Shown piece by piece: positions 24,951 through 34,555 of a stretch of 64,000 nt of DNA. The translations under genes and the position numbers were made by a program. How positions within the stretch are numbered: the first letter of the stretch is position 1; each line of letters begins with the position of its first letter. This stretch comes from Nostoc sp. XA010 (GTDB lineage: Bacteria > Cyanobacteriota > Cyanobacteriia > Cyanobacteriales > Nostocaceae), in NCBI RefSeq assembly GCF_020829625.1, contig NZ_JAIVFX010000024.1, positions 1 to 64,000 on the forward strand, read 5' to 3'. Below the pieces are notes generated by a model, which was not told where the DNA came from, made no database searches, and worked only from the letters and a program-made list of their open reading frames with translations.

Positions 24951-25805
24951 ATGGATCTTTTACTAGCACCCTTTCGCTACGAATTTTTTAGCCGTGCGAT
25001 TCTAGTAGGCATGATGGCGGGGCTATTATGCGGCATTATGGGAGTTTATATTACAACTCGTAGAATGAGTTACATTGCCCACGGTTTATCTCATGCGATT
25101 TTAGGGGGAGCCGTGCTGAGTTATGTACTGGGCTTGAATTTCTACATTGGCTCTGGGATTTGGGGTTTTGCAGCTGCTCTGTTGATTCAATATTTGACCG
25201 GACGGAAAATTTACTCGGATGCAGCTATTGGGATTGTGACAACTGCTAGCTTTGCTTTAGGAGTAGCTGTAATCAGTAGCTATCGCAAATTTAGCCAAAA
25301 CTTTGAAGCTGCTTTGTTTGGTAATGTGTTGGGGGTTTCCCCTAATGATTTGTGGGTGGTGACGGGTGTAACGATTGTCTTACTCAGTCTGGTTTTCTTG
25401 TTTTATCGCCCGTTGCTATTTTGGTGTTTTGACCGCGAAGTTGCTCAGGTTCATGGCGTACCTGTTTTTGCAATGGATACGTTATTTGCTTTGATGTTAG
25501 CGACTTTACTGGTGGCGACACTGAATGTATTGGGGGTGACTCTAATTATTTCAGCAGTGGTGATTCCGGCATCAATTGCGCGATTAATGAGCGATCGCTT
25601 TGGTTATCTGATGATTATTTCCGGGATTTTAGGAACTGCGATTTCCTTTGTGGGTATCTACCTCAGTTACTACCTCGATATTGCCTCTGGAGCTAGTGTG
25701 GTGCTACTTTCAACTGCGATATTTGCCTGTGTCTTGCTCACCAAGAACCTGCAAGGACGGTATAAACGCCGTCTCCCTCCCCTTTCTACAAAACATCTCC
25801 CTTAG
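24951..25805 (+). CDS. Zn/Mn ABC transporter permease
   Basis: A 284-residue ABC-3 family integral membrane protein with about eight hydrophobic segments. MAGLLCGIMGVYITTRRMSY and AHGLSHAILGGAVLSYVLG near the N-terminus are family-typical, as is TLNVLGVTLIISAVVIPASIARL. It would form the channel for the preceding ATPase and lipoprotein. Last gene of the three-gene operon; a MITE follows 6 bp after the stop. Confidence 0.92.
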   Translation: MDLLLAPFRYEFFSRAILVGMMAGLLCGIMGVYITTRRMSYIAHGLSHAILGGAVLSYVLGLNFYIGSGIWGFAAALLIQYLTGRKIYSDAAIGIVTTASFALGVAVISSYRKFSQNFEAALFGNVLGVSPNDLWVVTGVTIVLLSLVFLFYRPLLFWCFDREVAQVHGVPVFAMDTLFALMLATLLVATLNVLGVTLIISAVVIPASIARLMSDRFGYLMIISGILGTAISFVGIYLSYYLDIASGASVVLLSTAIFACVLLTKNLQGRYKRRLPPLSTKHLP

Positions 25806-25810
25806 AAAGA

Positions 25811-25903
25811 TAGGACTTACGCAAGAGTTACGGAATAAAAAACCGCAGAGGCGCAGAGGACACGGAGAACTAAGAGTTTGAGAGATATTTTGCGTAAGTC
25901 CTA
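25811..25903. mobile_element. 93-bp MITE with TA target (IS630/Tc1-type ends)
   Basis: Perfect 14-base inverted ends TAGGACTTACGCAA (25811-25824) and TTGCGTAAGTCCTA (25890-25903). Reading the outer TA as the duplicated target leaves 12-base inverted repeats, the pattern of mariner/IS630-type non-autonomous elements. The inside has CCGCAGAGGCGCAGAGGACAC and no gene. Confidence 0.75.
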
Positions 25904-26015
25904 AAAGAGTTAGTCCAAATTTTTATTAATATAATATAAGCTACCAATCTGATAAAGTTCTCTGATGGGAAAGGGAATTGTAATCCGTGCTTGCTGATTG
26001 AGATTTTCTTTCCTT

Positions 26016-26933
26016 ATGGACTTGCCAATTATTTATCACCCAGATTACGTTGCCCCGCTACCTGAAGGACATCGTTTTCCGATGTCTAAGTTCCGACAAC
26101 TCTACGAATTGCTGTTAGTTGATGGTGTAGCGAATCAAGAACAATTTCATACCCCCAAACGTCCGCCGCTAGAATTAATAGAGTTAGTCCACACTCCAAG
26201 CTACGTTCAAGCTTACTGTGAAGGAACCTTAGATGCCAAAGCACAGCGTCGCATTGGTTTACCTTGGAGTCCAGCATTAGCGAATCGTACTTGTGTGGCG
26301 GTAGGTGGTACGATACTTACTGCTAAACTGGCATTAAGTCAGGGTTTAGCTTGTAATACGGCTGGCGGAACTCATCATGCTTTTCCCAATTATGGGTCTG
26401 GTTTTTGTATTTTCAACGATTTAGCGATCGCCTGTCGCGTTTTACAAAAATTCGGACTTGTCCAAAAAATCCTGATTGTAGATTTGGATGTGCATCAAGG
26501 AGACGGCACCGCTTTTATCTTCCAAGACGACGACAGCGTTTTTACTTTTTCCATGCACTGCGAAGTCAATTTCCCCGGTACTAAACAAAACAGCGATTTG
26601 GATGTTCCTTTGCCGGTGGGAATGGAAGATGACGCTTATTTACAAACCTTAGCGAATTATCTATCAGATTTATTATCTAAAGTCAAGCCAGATTTAGTAT
26701 TTTATGATGCAGGTGTTGACCCTCATATAGGCGATCGCTTGGGCAAATTAGCCCTTACAGATGCTGGCATTTTTCGTCGAGAAATGCAGGTTTTGAGTAC
26801 CTGTATTAATAGCGGTTATCCAGTCGCCTGCGTCATTGGCGGTGGTTATGCTGATGATATGAAATCCTTAGTATGGCGACACTCCCTGCTGCATCGCGCT
26901 GCCAGTGAAATTTACCAACGGTATAAACTTTGA
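26016..26933 (+). CDS. histone deacetylase family protein
   Basis: A 305-residue HDAC/acetoin-utilisation-type amidohydrolase. Motifs are GGTHHAFPNYGSGFCIFND (catalytic His pair), VDLDVHQGDGTA (zinc Asp and His) and FYDAGVDPHIGDRLG (third zinc Asp). It ends with the GGGYADD glycine loop. Bacterial members deacetylate small amines or acyl-lysines; the substrate here is not known. ATG 26016 is preferred to TTG 25998 because family members begin at the PIIYHPDY segment. Confidence 0.9.
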   Translation: MDLPIIYHPDYVAPLPEGHRFPMSKFRQLYELLLVDGVANQEQFHTPKRPPLELIELVHTPSYVQAYCEGTLDAKAQRRIGLPWSPALANRTCVAVGGTILTAKLALSQGLACNTAGGTHHAFPNYGSGFCIFNDLAIACRVLQKFGLVQKILIVDLDVHQGDGTAFIFQDDDSVFTFSMHCEVNFPGTKQNSDLDVPLPVGMEDDAYLQTLANYLSDLLSKVKPDLVFYDAGVDPHIGDRLGKLALTDAGIFRREMQVLSTCINSGYPVACVIGGGYADDMKSLVWRHSLLHRAASEIYQRYKL

Positions 26934-27095
26934 TGCAGCCACTTAGTTAATCAATTTTTCCTTCTATTTCTTCTCTCTGTGTCCTCTGCGTCTCTGCGGT
27001 TAATTAAAAAAATGACTTTGACAACCAGCACTAGCCTTAACTAAATCGTATTGAGTTCTAAAATATAAAAATCTTGTGTGCAAAGGCAGTACTGG

Positions 27096-30000
27096 ATGAA
27101 CAACGGCAAACTCAGAATCTACGAACTAGCAAAAGAATTGAATTTAGATAGCAAGAAGCTATTATTAATTTGCGAAAAGCTCAAAATTGTAGTCAAAAGC
27201 CATACCAGTACAATCTCAGAATCCGATGCAGAACGTATTCGTTCAGTAGCAAATAAACTACTAACAGCAAAATCCTCGAAAGCTAAAACAAACTCTGAAG
27301 ATTGGGGCTATATGTTTATAGCTTCAGCAATTGATAGTTTTATCCGCCATCTTGAAGGTGAAGCTACCCTGAAATCATATCCCGAATTTAGGGAACGGCG
27401 CGATCGCGCCAATCAGTTAATGTTGGAATGTGTCGGGAAAAAACCTTCTCTATTTTATGTCCGTCGTAAAGGTGCGGGGAAAGAAGCAAGAGAAGAAATT
27501 TGGGATTTGACAATAGCAACAGACTCCGATGATTTTCCATTACCCGCAAGACTTGAAAAGCTCAGAAAAACATTAGGATTTAGAGCGGCTGTACCAAAAG
27601 ATGGACGCGGCGGTATAAAAATACTTTCGGCTCAGTTGTTACAACCCTCACGGGGACATGCTGATAGCTATGCTATACCTTGTCGCTTGCGTTTGCTACC
27701 TAATCATCAGCATCATCTCGACATTCCACCCGCAACATTGAAACGCATCGCAGGCGCGCCAGTTTGTGGCGAAAATGTGCCTACAGAAGAGCAGCTTAAA
27801 GCTTGGAAAGCATTTTTGCAAATTGAGGAAAAAATCGCTAAAGCACGTCAGTTTTGTGTGCGTTACATAAGTCATAACTATAACTTCAAAAGACGAATCA
27901 GCTTTGAAATAGATGTAGCTTCAGCCACCCTTGATGGCTTTTATCAAAATTCCCTCGATGTAGAAAACTTTTGGGAACGAGCAAGACGCACAAAAAACGA
28001 AGATTTAAAGCTTTTTGAAACTGCTCCCGTCGGTAAAAATTGGATTAGCGGTCGTCAATTAGGCACTGTTGAAGAGGTTGACCCCAACCGTTGTATTATC
28101 AGTCTCAGGCTAGAACGTGACTTAGCTGAATTCATGGCAACAGAGCGTTATAAATTGCCAGATACAGGATTTTTGTGTTTTGAGGCAGTTGGTGATATTC
28201 AGCAGATTCAGCGTAAGAAAAAAGCTTTAGATGATTTAAATAATGGTTACACTCAAAATCCTTATTTAGGCAACTTTTTATTCGATGCTTCTCAAGCTAG
28301 ACAAATCAAAACAACTGTTGAACTTCAACCACAAGATTTGTTATTATCTTCTGCAAATCCTGGACAGAAAGCAGCAGTAGAAAAAGTACTTGCCGCAAAG
28401 GATCTTGTTCTCATCCAAGGGCCACCAGGTACTGGTAAAACTACCGTAATCGCCGAGATTTGCTATCAAATTGCCCTTCGCGGTGGACGTACCTTAATCG
28501 CATCTCAAGCCAATTTAGCAGTAGATAATGCCCTGAGTCGATTAGTTCACAACCCCGTAATTCGCGCTGTACGAAAAGGTAGAGCCGAGAAAGTTGGGGA
28601 GGAAGGACAGCCATTTTTAGAAGACCAAGTGATTGGCAGATGGCTAGAAAATACAGCTTATGACTGCGAAAATAATCTTACTCAACGGCTCGAAAATATC
28701 CAAACGTTCAGTCAATTACTTGCATCATCACAAAGATTTACAGCCTACTTTCAAGCAGAGGAAGAATTTAATCAGCAACAAACTAAATTCAATAAAAATA
28801 AGTTAAAGGTAGAGAGCGACTTTAAAAGTCAAGAAAAATCTTACAACGAAACTGTAGAAAAACAGAACGAAGTTGAATCCCTAATTGCAGGACTGGAAAA
28901 TATAGTAAATACTGCGCCAAATATCAACTGGGAAGCTCCAGAAGTTACAAATTTTTTGCCGTTTCTTAAGCCATACACAGAAGGTAACAGTGTAGTAGAA
29001 GAATTTTTAGCAAATGTTCGTCAAACTATTAAATATACTGATGAACTTGGCTTTGTGCGTCCGGTGCTTGGTGCTTTTGGTTTAGCGGTTTGGTTGCGTG
29101 AAACTGTAGCAAGAGAAATTTCTGGATTTAAAACTGCTTTGACTTATGCTCAAAATGCAAGTAAAGCTATATCAGAAGTTGCAGCATCAGTACGGATTGT
29201 CCAACAAAATTTCGCCTCATTAAATCAGCTACAACCAGATTATCAGAAATATCTTGCTAAACTGCAAAACATACAGCAAACAATCGAGATATGGGAAAAC
29301 CGCAAACGCGAAATAGATTATATTATCTCAGCAGTTAAGGAATGGAAATCTACAGCACCTTCTCTTCTCTATCAAACTTTAAAAGAATGTCATCAATCAG
29401 GTTTACCACTAACAGAAAATTTAGTGGACTTGCCGCTAGGTTTGTTGATGTTTGCTAATACATTAAAATTACCAATAGTACCAAAAGTTTACAAAATTAA
29501 CCTGCCAGAATGGGAGTTATTGACAAAAGCGATCGCTTATGAAGTAGACGGAAACTTTACTGATCGGCAGGGTAAACAGCATAAGTTTAGTTATTTTTTA
29601 CAACAAAATTTTAGCCAGATTCCAATGGTGCTATCAAAGAGCGATCGCACCCAATGGGAGCAAACTTATCAGCAGTTTAATAATTATCAGCTACTCAACC
29701 CAAAACAGCGAAAATTACTGGTTGAGAATACCCAGTTTTTGTTAATTAGAATGCAAAAAACCTATGGTAAATCATGGGAATGGGATAATATCGACTCTAC
29801 CCTCACCCGAATTACACAAGAATTGCTAGATACAATCCTTGCAAATGCACGTCAATGTGTTTTAAAAGTAAAAGCAGAAACCGATCAACAGCTTCAGCAT
29901 CTCCAACGACTATTAAATGAACTTCAAAAAAATGAAGTTAGCCAACAGCAAATATCCATTACTCAAGCTGAGGTAGAAAAAGCACAGCAGGATGCTAACT

Positions 30001-31574
30001 TGCAGCTTGGACAAGTTATAAATATTTTGCAAGAACTTAATCAACAAAATATTCCTGCTCAATTACGCATTCTAACTGAACAATATCTCGCAACACAATC
30101 AAAGATTTGGGAGCAGCCGCAAGAATTTTCAAATCAAGTACATTCTTGGGAAGCTTCCATTAGTCAACTTGAAAACTTAATTTCATTATTAGAACCCTTT
30201 GCTGTGTTGGAGATGATTAAAAACTCTCTCTATGAGCATTTATCAAAAGTACAACAAGAAACTGAAACTTCCTTACAGCAGCTTCAAGAATTACAAATTA
30301 GCCTACGCGAAATAGAACAAAAATTACAACCACAGCCATCAGTAGGTTTAATAGAAGAAAGAAGCTGGTGGTTGAGAGAATGGCAAACAATACCGGATAA
30401 ATTTAAACCAGAGAAGTTTGCTAATGACTTGTTTAATATAGAGTTATTACGTAGCATAAATATCAGCTTTGAATCTTGGCAACAGCAACTACAAAAAGAT
30501 GAAGCTTATCTCAATAAATATCAGAATTTTGTACAAGATTGGATAGAAAAATTAAGACAGCCAAATGAACGCGACCGCGACGATTTAAGGCGCATATATC
30601 TAGATAATGCCAACGTCGTCGGTATCACCTGTGTTCAAGCTGCAAATAGAGGTTTTTCGGAAGAATTCAAATCCTTTGATGTCGTTATTATTGATGAGGT
30701 TAGTAAGTGTACTCCACCCGAGTTACTAATCCCAGCTTTGAAAGGCAAAAAGTTAGTCATGGTAGGCGATCATCGGCAATTACCACCCATGCTTGATACT
30801 AGCACTGTAGAAGAAGTTGCTCAAAGAATGGGTAATACAAGAGATGAACTACAATTTTTAGAAGAATCACTCTTTAAAAGTCAGTTTGAATCTGCTGATG
30901 AAAGCATCAAACAAATGCTAACTACACAATATCGAATGCATCCATTTATTATGGGAGCAATCAATCAGTTTTATGACGGGAAACTAGAATCTGGTATTTT
31001 GGAACCTGACACAAAACGCGCACATCATTTAGCAGACGAAATTATCCAAGAATCTCAGCATCTTATTTGGGTAAAAACGCCTATAGAAAATCAGTTTTTA
31101 GAGCAAAGAAACGGAACTTCTTACTTTAATACTCAAGAAATTGATGCGATTGAACGTCTGTGTCAGCAGTTTGAGACTACTTGGGCTTCTAAGGTTACTA
31201 AAGGTGAACCAAAAAAAGAAATTGCTGTAATTACATTTTATGGCGCTCAATTGAGAAAAATTGATGAACGCTTGCAATCTGAACTTTTCCCTTCATTAGA
31301 AATTCGTACTGGTACAGTCGACCGATTTCAAGGTATGGAACGACCTGTTGTAATTGTTAGTATGGTTCGCAACAATAGCAAAGGAGATGTAGGATTTGCT
31401 AAGAAACCAGAACGGGTAAATGTTGCATTTTCTCGCGCTCAAGAACTCTTGATAATTGTGGGTTGTCATAATTTGTTTACCCATCAATCAGGTAAAGTCG
31501 GAAGTATGTATTCTGAAGTTTCAAATATTGTCAGTCTTCATGGAGGTTTCGTTGATGTTTCTCGAATCATTTGA
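27096..31574 (+). CDS. IF2_N-domain SF1 (COG1112-type) helicase
   Basis: A 1492-residue protein. ATG 27096 is chosen because the first residues (MNNGKLRIYELAKELNLD, residues 1-18, then KSHTSTISESDAERIRS) look like the N-terminus of cyanobacterial translation factor IF-2. A region to about 430 follows, then the SF1 core: Walker A GPPGTGKTT near residue 446, motif II VIIDEVSKCTPPEL near 1200, motif III GDHRQLPPM, QYRMHP, TVDRFQGMERPVVIV and NVAFSRAQELLIIVG. Between Walker A and motif II lie about 700 residues rich in Gln/Glu coiled coil. It matches the UPF1/DNA2-like COG1112 group. A PLD gene with a relic helicase tail lies 4.8 kb downstream, suggesting a defence or RNA/DNA-processing pair. Confidence 0.88.
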   Translation: MNNGKLRIYELAKELNLDSKKLLLICEKLKIVVKSHTSTISESDAERIRSVANKLLTAKSSKAKTNSEDWGYMFIASAIDSFIRHLEGEATLKSYPEFRERRDRANQLMLECVGKKPSLFYVRRKGAGKEAREEIWDLTIATDSDDFPLPARLEKLRKTLGFRAAVPKDGRGGIKILSAQLLQPSRGHADSYAIPCRLRLLPNHQHHLDIPPATLKRIAGAPVCGENVPTEEQLKAWKAFLQIEEKIAKARQFCVRYISHNYNFKRRISFEIDVASATLDGFYQNSLDVENFWERARRTKNEDLKLFETAPVGKNWISGRQLGTVEEVDPNRCIISLRLERDLAEFMATERYKLPDTGFLCFEAVGDIQQIQRKKKALDDLNNGYTQNPYLGNFLFDASQARQIKTTVELQPQDLLLSSANPGQKAAVEKVLAAKDLVLIQGPPGTGKTTVIAEICYQIALRGGRTLIASQANLAVDNALSRLVHNPVIRAVRKGRAEKVGEEGQPFLEDQVIGRWLENTAYDCENNLTQRLENIQTFSQLLASSQRFTAYFQAEEEFNQQQTKFNKNKLKVESDFKSQEKSYNETVEKQNEVESLIAGLENIVNTAPNINWEAPEVTNFLPFLKPYTEGNSVVEEFLANVRQTIKYTDELGFVRPVLGAFGLAVWLRETVAREISGFKTALTYAQNASKAISEVAASVRIVQQNFASLNQLQPDYQKYLAKLQNIQQTIEIWENRKREIDYIISAVKEWKSTAPSLLYQTLKECHQSGLPLTENLVDLPLGLLMFANTLKLPIVPKVYKINLPEWELLTKAIAYEVDGNFTDRQGKQHKFSYFLQQNFSQIPMVLSKSDRTQWEQTYQQFNNYQLLNPKQRKLLVENTQFLLIRMQKTYGKSWEWDNIDSTLTRITQELLDTILANARQCVLKVKAETDQQLQHLQRLLNELQKNEVSQQQISITQAEVEKAQQDANLQLGQVINILQELNQQNIPAQLRILTEQYLATQSKIWEQPQEFSNQVHSWEASISQLENLISLLEPFAVLEMIKNSLYEHLSKVQQETETSLQQLQELQISLREIEQKLQPQPSVGLIEERSWWLREWQTIPDKFKPEKFANDLFNIELLRSINISFESWQQQLQKDEAYLNKYQNFVQDWIEKLRQPNERDRDDLRRIYLDNANVVGITCVQAANRGFSEEFKSFDVVIIDEVSKCTPPELLIPALKGKKLVMVGDHRQLPPMLDTSTVEEVAQRMGNTRDELQFLEESLFKSQFESADESIKQMLTTQYRMHPFIMGAINQFYDGKLESGILEPDTKRAHHLADEIIQESQHLIWVKTPIENQFLEQRNGTSYFNTQEIDAIERLCQQFETTWASKVTKGEPKKEIAVITFYGAQLRKIDERLQSELFPSLEIRTGTVDRFQGMERPVVIVSMVRNNSKGDVGFAKKPERVNVAFSRAQELLIIVGCHNLFTHQSGKVGSMYSEVSNIVSLHGGFVDVSRII

Positions 31575-31683
31575 AAACTTAGGTGAGAAAAAGTAATTTT
31601 TAAGCTCCTAGAAAGAAGTTACAATTAACAAACTGCCCTCCAAAACTGATTATTTCTCATTTAGAAACAGACTGGAGACTTTT

Positions 31684-32280
31684 ATGACCCCAGCAGCAAT
31701 AGCTACACCCACAAAAGAATCACCCCTTTTGTTTGAAGGACTGACTTGGAGAGAATTCAAAGCAATTGACCAGTTATTAGATCGTCCAGGATATCGGCTG
31801 TCTTTCCTGGATGGTGTTTTGGAGATCCGAAGAATGCCTGGAGAACCACACGAAACCGTTAAGGAAAGACTCGGCGCATTGTTAGAACTTTACCTGCTCA
31901 TGGCAGGGTTTGACTTTACTCCAACTGGGTCAATGACCTTAGAAAGTGAATCGGGTGCTGTAAAGCGAGAAGCAGATAAATTTTATAAACTTGCCCCCGG
32001 TCGAGTGCGTCCCGATTTAGCAATAGAGGTGGTGTTTACCAGTGGCGGTATCAACAAACTGGAAGCATACAAGCGGCTCTTGATTCCAGAAGTGTGGTTC
32101 TGGGAAGATGGAGTGTTAGAAGTTTATCACCTGCAAAAAGAAGGGAACGCACTCCACTATGAAAGGGTTTCCAGTAGTGAGGAGGTTAAAGGTATCGATC
32201 TGGATTTATTGTTGCGCTGCATTAATATGGTGAATCATGTTGATGCTATTAAGACTTTTCAGCAGGCGCTTCAGAAATAG
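31684..32280 (+). CDS. Uma2 family (DUF820) endonuclease-like protein
   Basis: A 198-residue Uma2/DUF820 protein with the PD-(D/E)XK nuclease fold. TWREFKAIDQLLD, YRLSFLDGVLEI and MPGEPHETVKERL form the N-terminal part. The active-site region is RPDLAIEVVFTSGGINKLE (Asp, Glu, and a displaced Lys), then IPEVWFWEDGVLEVY. The family is hugely expanded in cyanobacteria with unclear function; links to transposable DNA are debated. It lies in the segment separating the helicase and PLD genes. Confidence 0.9.
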   Translation: MTPAAIATPTKESPLLFEGLTWREFKAIDQLLDRPGYRLSFLDGVLEIRRMPGEPHETVKERLGALLELYLLMAGFDFTPTGSMTLESESGAVKREADKFYKLAPGRVRPDLAIEVVFTSGGINKLEAYKRLLIPEVWFWEDGVLEVYHLQKEGNALHYERVSSSEEVKGIDLDLLLRCINMVNHVDAIKTFQQALQK

Positions 32281-32362
32281 CTGGCGGTTTCTGCTAAACC
32301 AATTACCGAAGAAGAATTCAGAATTCAGGAGCCAGAATTTATTCTGGATTCTGTGCGACTGG

Positions 32363-32581
32363 ATGTATAAGAGAGGTTTAGAGCAAGCGATTGTTACGGC
32401 AATTACAGTAGAAGTAGGAATTCAAAATGGGACTCTGGCAATCGTGATCGCTTCTACACCTACGCTGCTGAATAGTCTTACAATGGCGATTCCTGGTGCA
32501 ATTTATGGTCTGCTAATGTTTGTAACCAGCGCTGGATTTGCTTGGTGGGCTAGTCGTCGCCAAAGCTTGTTGAAAGCATAA
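32363..32581 (+). pseudogene. C-terminal fragment of a bile acid:Na+ symporter (BASS) family transporter
   Basis: An open stretch of about 70 codons (GLEQAIVTAITVEVGIQNGT, then LAIVIASTPTLLNSLTMAIP, then AIYGLLMFVTSAGF) matches the last two membrane helices of BASS-type carriers, where EVGIQNGTLA is conserved. The preceding 40 codons in the same frame derive from a GAATTCAG-type repeat and the end of the Uma2 gene region, and the first eight helices are missing. Confidence 0.65.
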
Positions 32582-32709
32582 AATTAGTTTGCCTCATTGC
32601 CAATCCTGATTGTCCAGTGGTTGAAAGTGTCTCCATACAAGCTAGACTTTCATTCCTTTGCTAAGTTGTAAAGTGGAATAGGAAGTTGAAGAGAGCATCA
32701 AGAATATAC

Positions 32710-33387
32710 ATGTACGTACTAATTGGTGGTGCAGGCTTAGTGGGCTTAAGTTTGGCGCAAAAACTGGTAGAACTGGGACATACTGTTGCCGTAATTGACA
32801 TTGACCCTATCGCTTGCCGCTATGCCCGTGAACAAGTAGGAGCAATGGCTTTTGAAGGTAGTGCTGTAAGTACAGAAGTATTGTTAGAAGCAGGGATTCG
32901 CAAAGCCGGTTCCTTGGCAGCTGTTCTGAGAAGTGATGCCTTAAACTTGGCAATGGTGACTCTTGCAAAGCACTACGGTGTCACCCATATTTTGAGTCGG
33001 ATGCGCCACCCCGATTTTGCCGAACCGTTGCGTATCGCTGGAGCTAACCATATTATCAGTACTGTTGAACTATCAGTTTCAACAATGGTGAATGCCATTG
33101 AGTATCCACAAGTGGAATCAATGATGCATTTTGAGCAGGGACAGATTGAGGTTCTGAAACTTTCCATCCCCAACAATTGCTATGTTGCTGGTCGTAGCGT
33201 TGCCGATATTGCTCAGGATTCCCAATTTCCAAGTGGTTCGCTAATTATTGGCTATCAACCCCATCCCCACGAAGATTTGATGATTCCTAACGGTAGTACA
33301 ATACTGGAACCTCATTCAACTGTGCTGATTGTGACTAAACCAGGATGTTTACATCAAGTCATTGATTTTATTGAACAAAAATGTTGA
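32710..33387 (+). CDS. TrkA-like K+ channel/transporter regulatory (RCK) protein
   Basis: A 225-residue protein with an RCK_N NAD(H)-binding domain (MYVLIGGAGLVGLSLAQKL, then AVIDIDP, residues 1-120) and a C-terminal RCK_C/TrkA_C domain (about 140-222; VAGRSVADI). Such soluble proteins gate Trk/Ktr potassium carriers in response to nucleotides. No transmembrane partner lies beside it. ATG 32710 fits the Rossmann start; TTG 32686 upstream is unlikely. Confidence 0.88.
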   Translation: MYVLIGGAGLVGLSLAQKLVELGHTVAVIDIDPIACRYAREQVGAMAFEGSAVSTEVLLEAGIRKAGSLAAVLRSDALNLAMVTLAKHYGVTHILSRMRHPDFAEPLRIAGANHIISTVELSVSTMVNAIEYPQVESMMHFEQGQIEVLKLSIPNNCYVAGRSVADIAQDSQFPSGSLIIGYQPHPHEDLMIPNGSTILEPHSTVLIVTKPGCLHQVIDFIEQKC

Positions 33388-33460
33388 GCGTAGTTCTTAG
33401 CTAAACTCTTTATTAGGTGGGGTTAGCTGCATATATAAAAAATTGGTGTAAATAGTTTTG

Positions 33461-34024
33461 ATGAAGCTGTATCGATATATTTATTTAGCGATCGCTGTTA
33501 TTTTTCTTGCATCTTGTCAATCACCCAAAATTTCATCCAAGTCACAACCCGATGCCATTCCAGCAACTCCATTGCAAAAAATCGTGACGCTAGATAAAAA
33601 TTTTAAGATAGCAAGCGGTCAAACTGTTTATGTTCCTGTCTACTCTCATATCTATCATCACAATCGGCAGGAGATTTTCGAGTTAGCAGTTACGCTAAGT
33701 ATTCGGAATACAGATTTGACCAATCCGATCGTTATTACTTCTGTGCGCTACTATAACTCAGAAGGGAAACTAGTTAAAGAATATTTGGAGCGCCCTATTC
33801 AACTTGATGCTCTAGCTTCTACAGATTTTTTTATAAATAGAAATGACACCACTGGAGGTTTAGGTGCAAACTTTATTGTCGAGTGGGTAGCCCAAACAGA
33901 AATATCCGAACCGATAGTAGAGGCAGTCATGATTGGTACTGACTTTCAACAAGGAATTTCTTTTATCAGTCCTGGTAGGGTAATTAAAAGTCAAAATAAC
34001 GAGAAGCGATCGCCTTTAAAATAA
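33461..34024 (+). CDS. DUF3124 lipoprotein
   Basis: A 187-residue DUF3124 protein. The N-terminus is a lipoprotein signal (YLAIAVIFLASC lipobox), so the mature protein is membrane-tethered. Core family segments are QTVYVPVYSHIYHHNRQEIF, LSIRNTD and GANFIVEWVA. It resembles a small beta-rich domain; function unknown. No clear operon partner. Confidence 0.85.
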   Translation: MKLYRYIYLAIAVIFLASCQSPKISSKSQPDAIPATPLQKIVTLDKNFKIASGQTVYVPVYSHIYHHNRQEIFELAVTLSIRNTDLTNPIVITSVRYYNSEGKLVKEYLERPIQLDALASTDFFINRNDTTGGLGANFIVEWVAQTEISEPIVEAVMIGTDFQQGISFISPGRVIKSQNNEKRSPLK

Positions 34025-34053
34025 TTCGTAATTCGTGATTCGTAATTAAGTTT

Positions 34054-34141
34054 TTCCTCGTTTTCTTGTTCTCATGCTCCGCATAGGAATGCAATCATTA
34101 AATTTCCTCGTTCCCATGCTCCGTATGGGAATGCATTCATT
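34054..34141. repeat. two direct copies of a TTCCTCG...GGAATGCA repeat
   Basis: The 38-40-base unit TTCCTCGTTCCCATGCTCCG...GGGAATGCATTCATT occurs at about 34054-34093 and 34104-34141, each able to form a TCCCATGCTCCGTATGGGA hairpin. Widespread repeat type in cyanobacteria. Confidence 0.75.
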
Positions 34142-34193
34142 GAGTCACAGACTCAATATCTAACTAGAGGCAGCAAATTGTAATCAGTCAAAA

Positions 34194-34529
34194 CTCAGAG
34201 GTTCACTCACGAAGCTCAAAGGTTCATTGACAAAGCTCAGAGATTGACTCACGAAGCTCAGAGGTTCACTCACGAAGCTCAGAGGTTCACTCACGAAGCT
34301 CAGAGGTTCACTCACGAAGCTCAGAGGTTCATTGACAAAGCTCAAAGGTTCATCGACAAAGCTCAGAGGTTCACTCACGAAGCTCAAAGGTTCATCAACA
34401 AAGCTCAGAGGTTCATTGACAAAGCTCAAAGGTTCATCGACAAAGCTCAGAGGTTCACTCACGAAGCTCAGAGGTTCATTGACAAAGCTCAAAGGTTCAC
34501 TCACGAAGCTCAGAGGTTCATCGACGAAG
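34194..34529. repeat. 16-copy 21-bp tandem repeat
   Basis: Sixteen complete 21-bp units plus a 6-base partial copy. The constant part is CTCAGAGGTTCA (or CTCAAAGGTTCA); the second half alternates between CTCACGAAG and TTGACAAAG/TCGACAAAG forms. Because 21 is a multiple of 3, several frames stay open on both strands (for example repeated FTHEAQR or FVSEPLS), but these are repeat translations, not genes. It lies just beyond the end of the antiporter gene. Confidence 0.93.
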
Positions 34530-34555
34530 CTCAGACTATCCCCAGTTCCCAATCC

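Noticed and set aside
34194..34529. CRISPR array
   Set aside because: Units abut each other with no unique spacers and no cas genes nearby.
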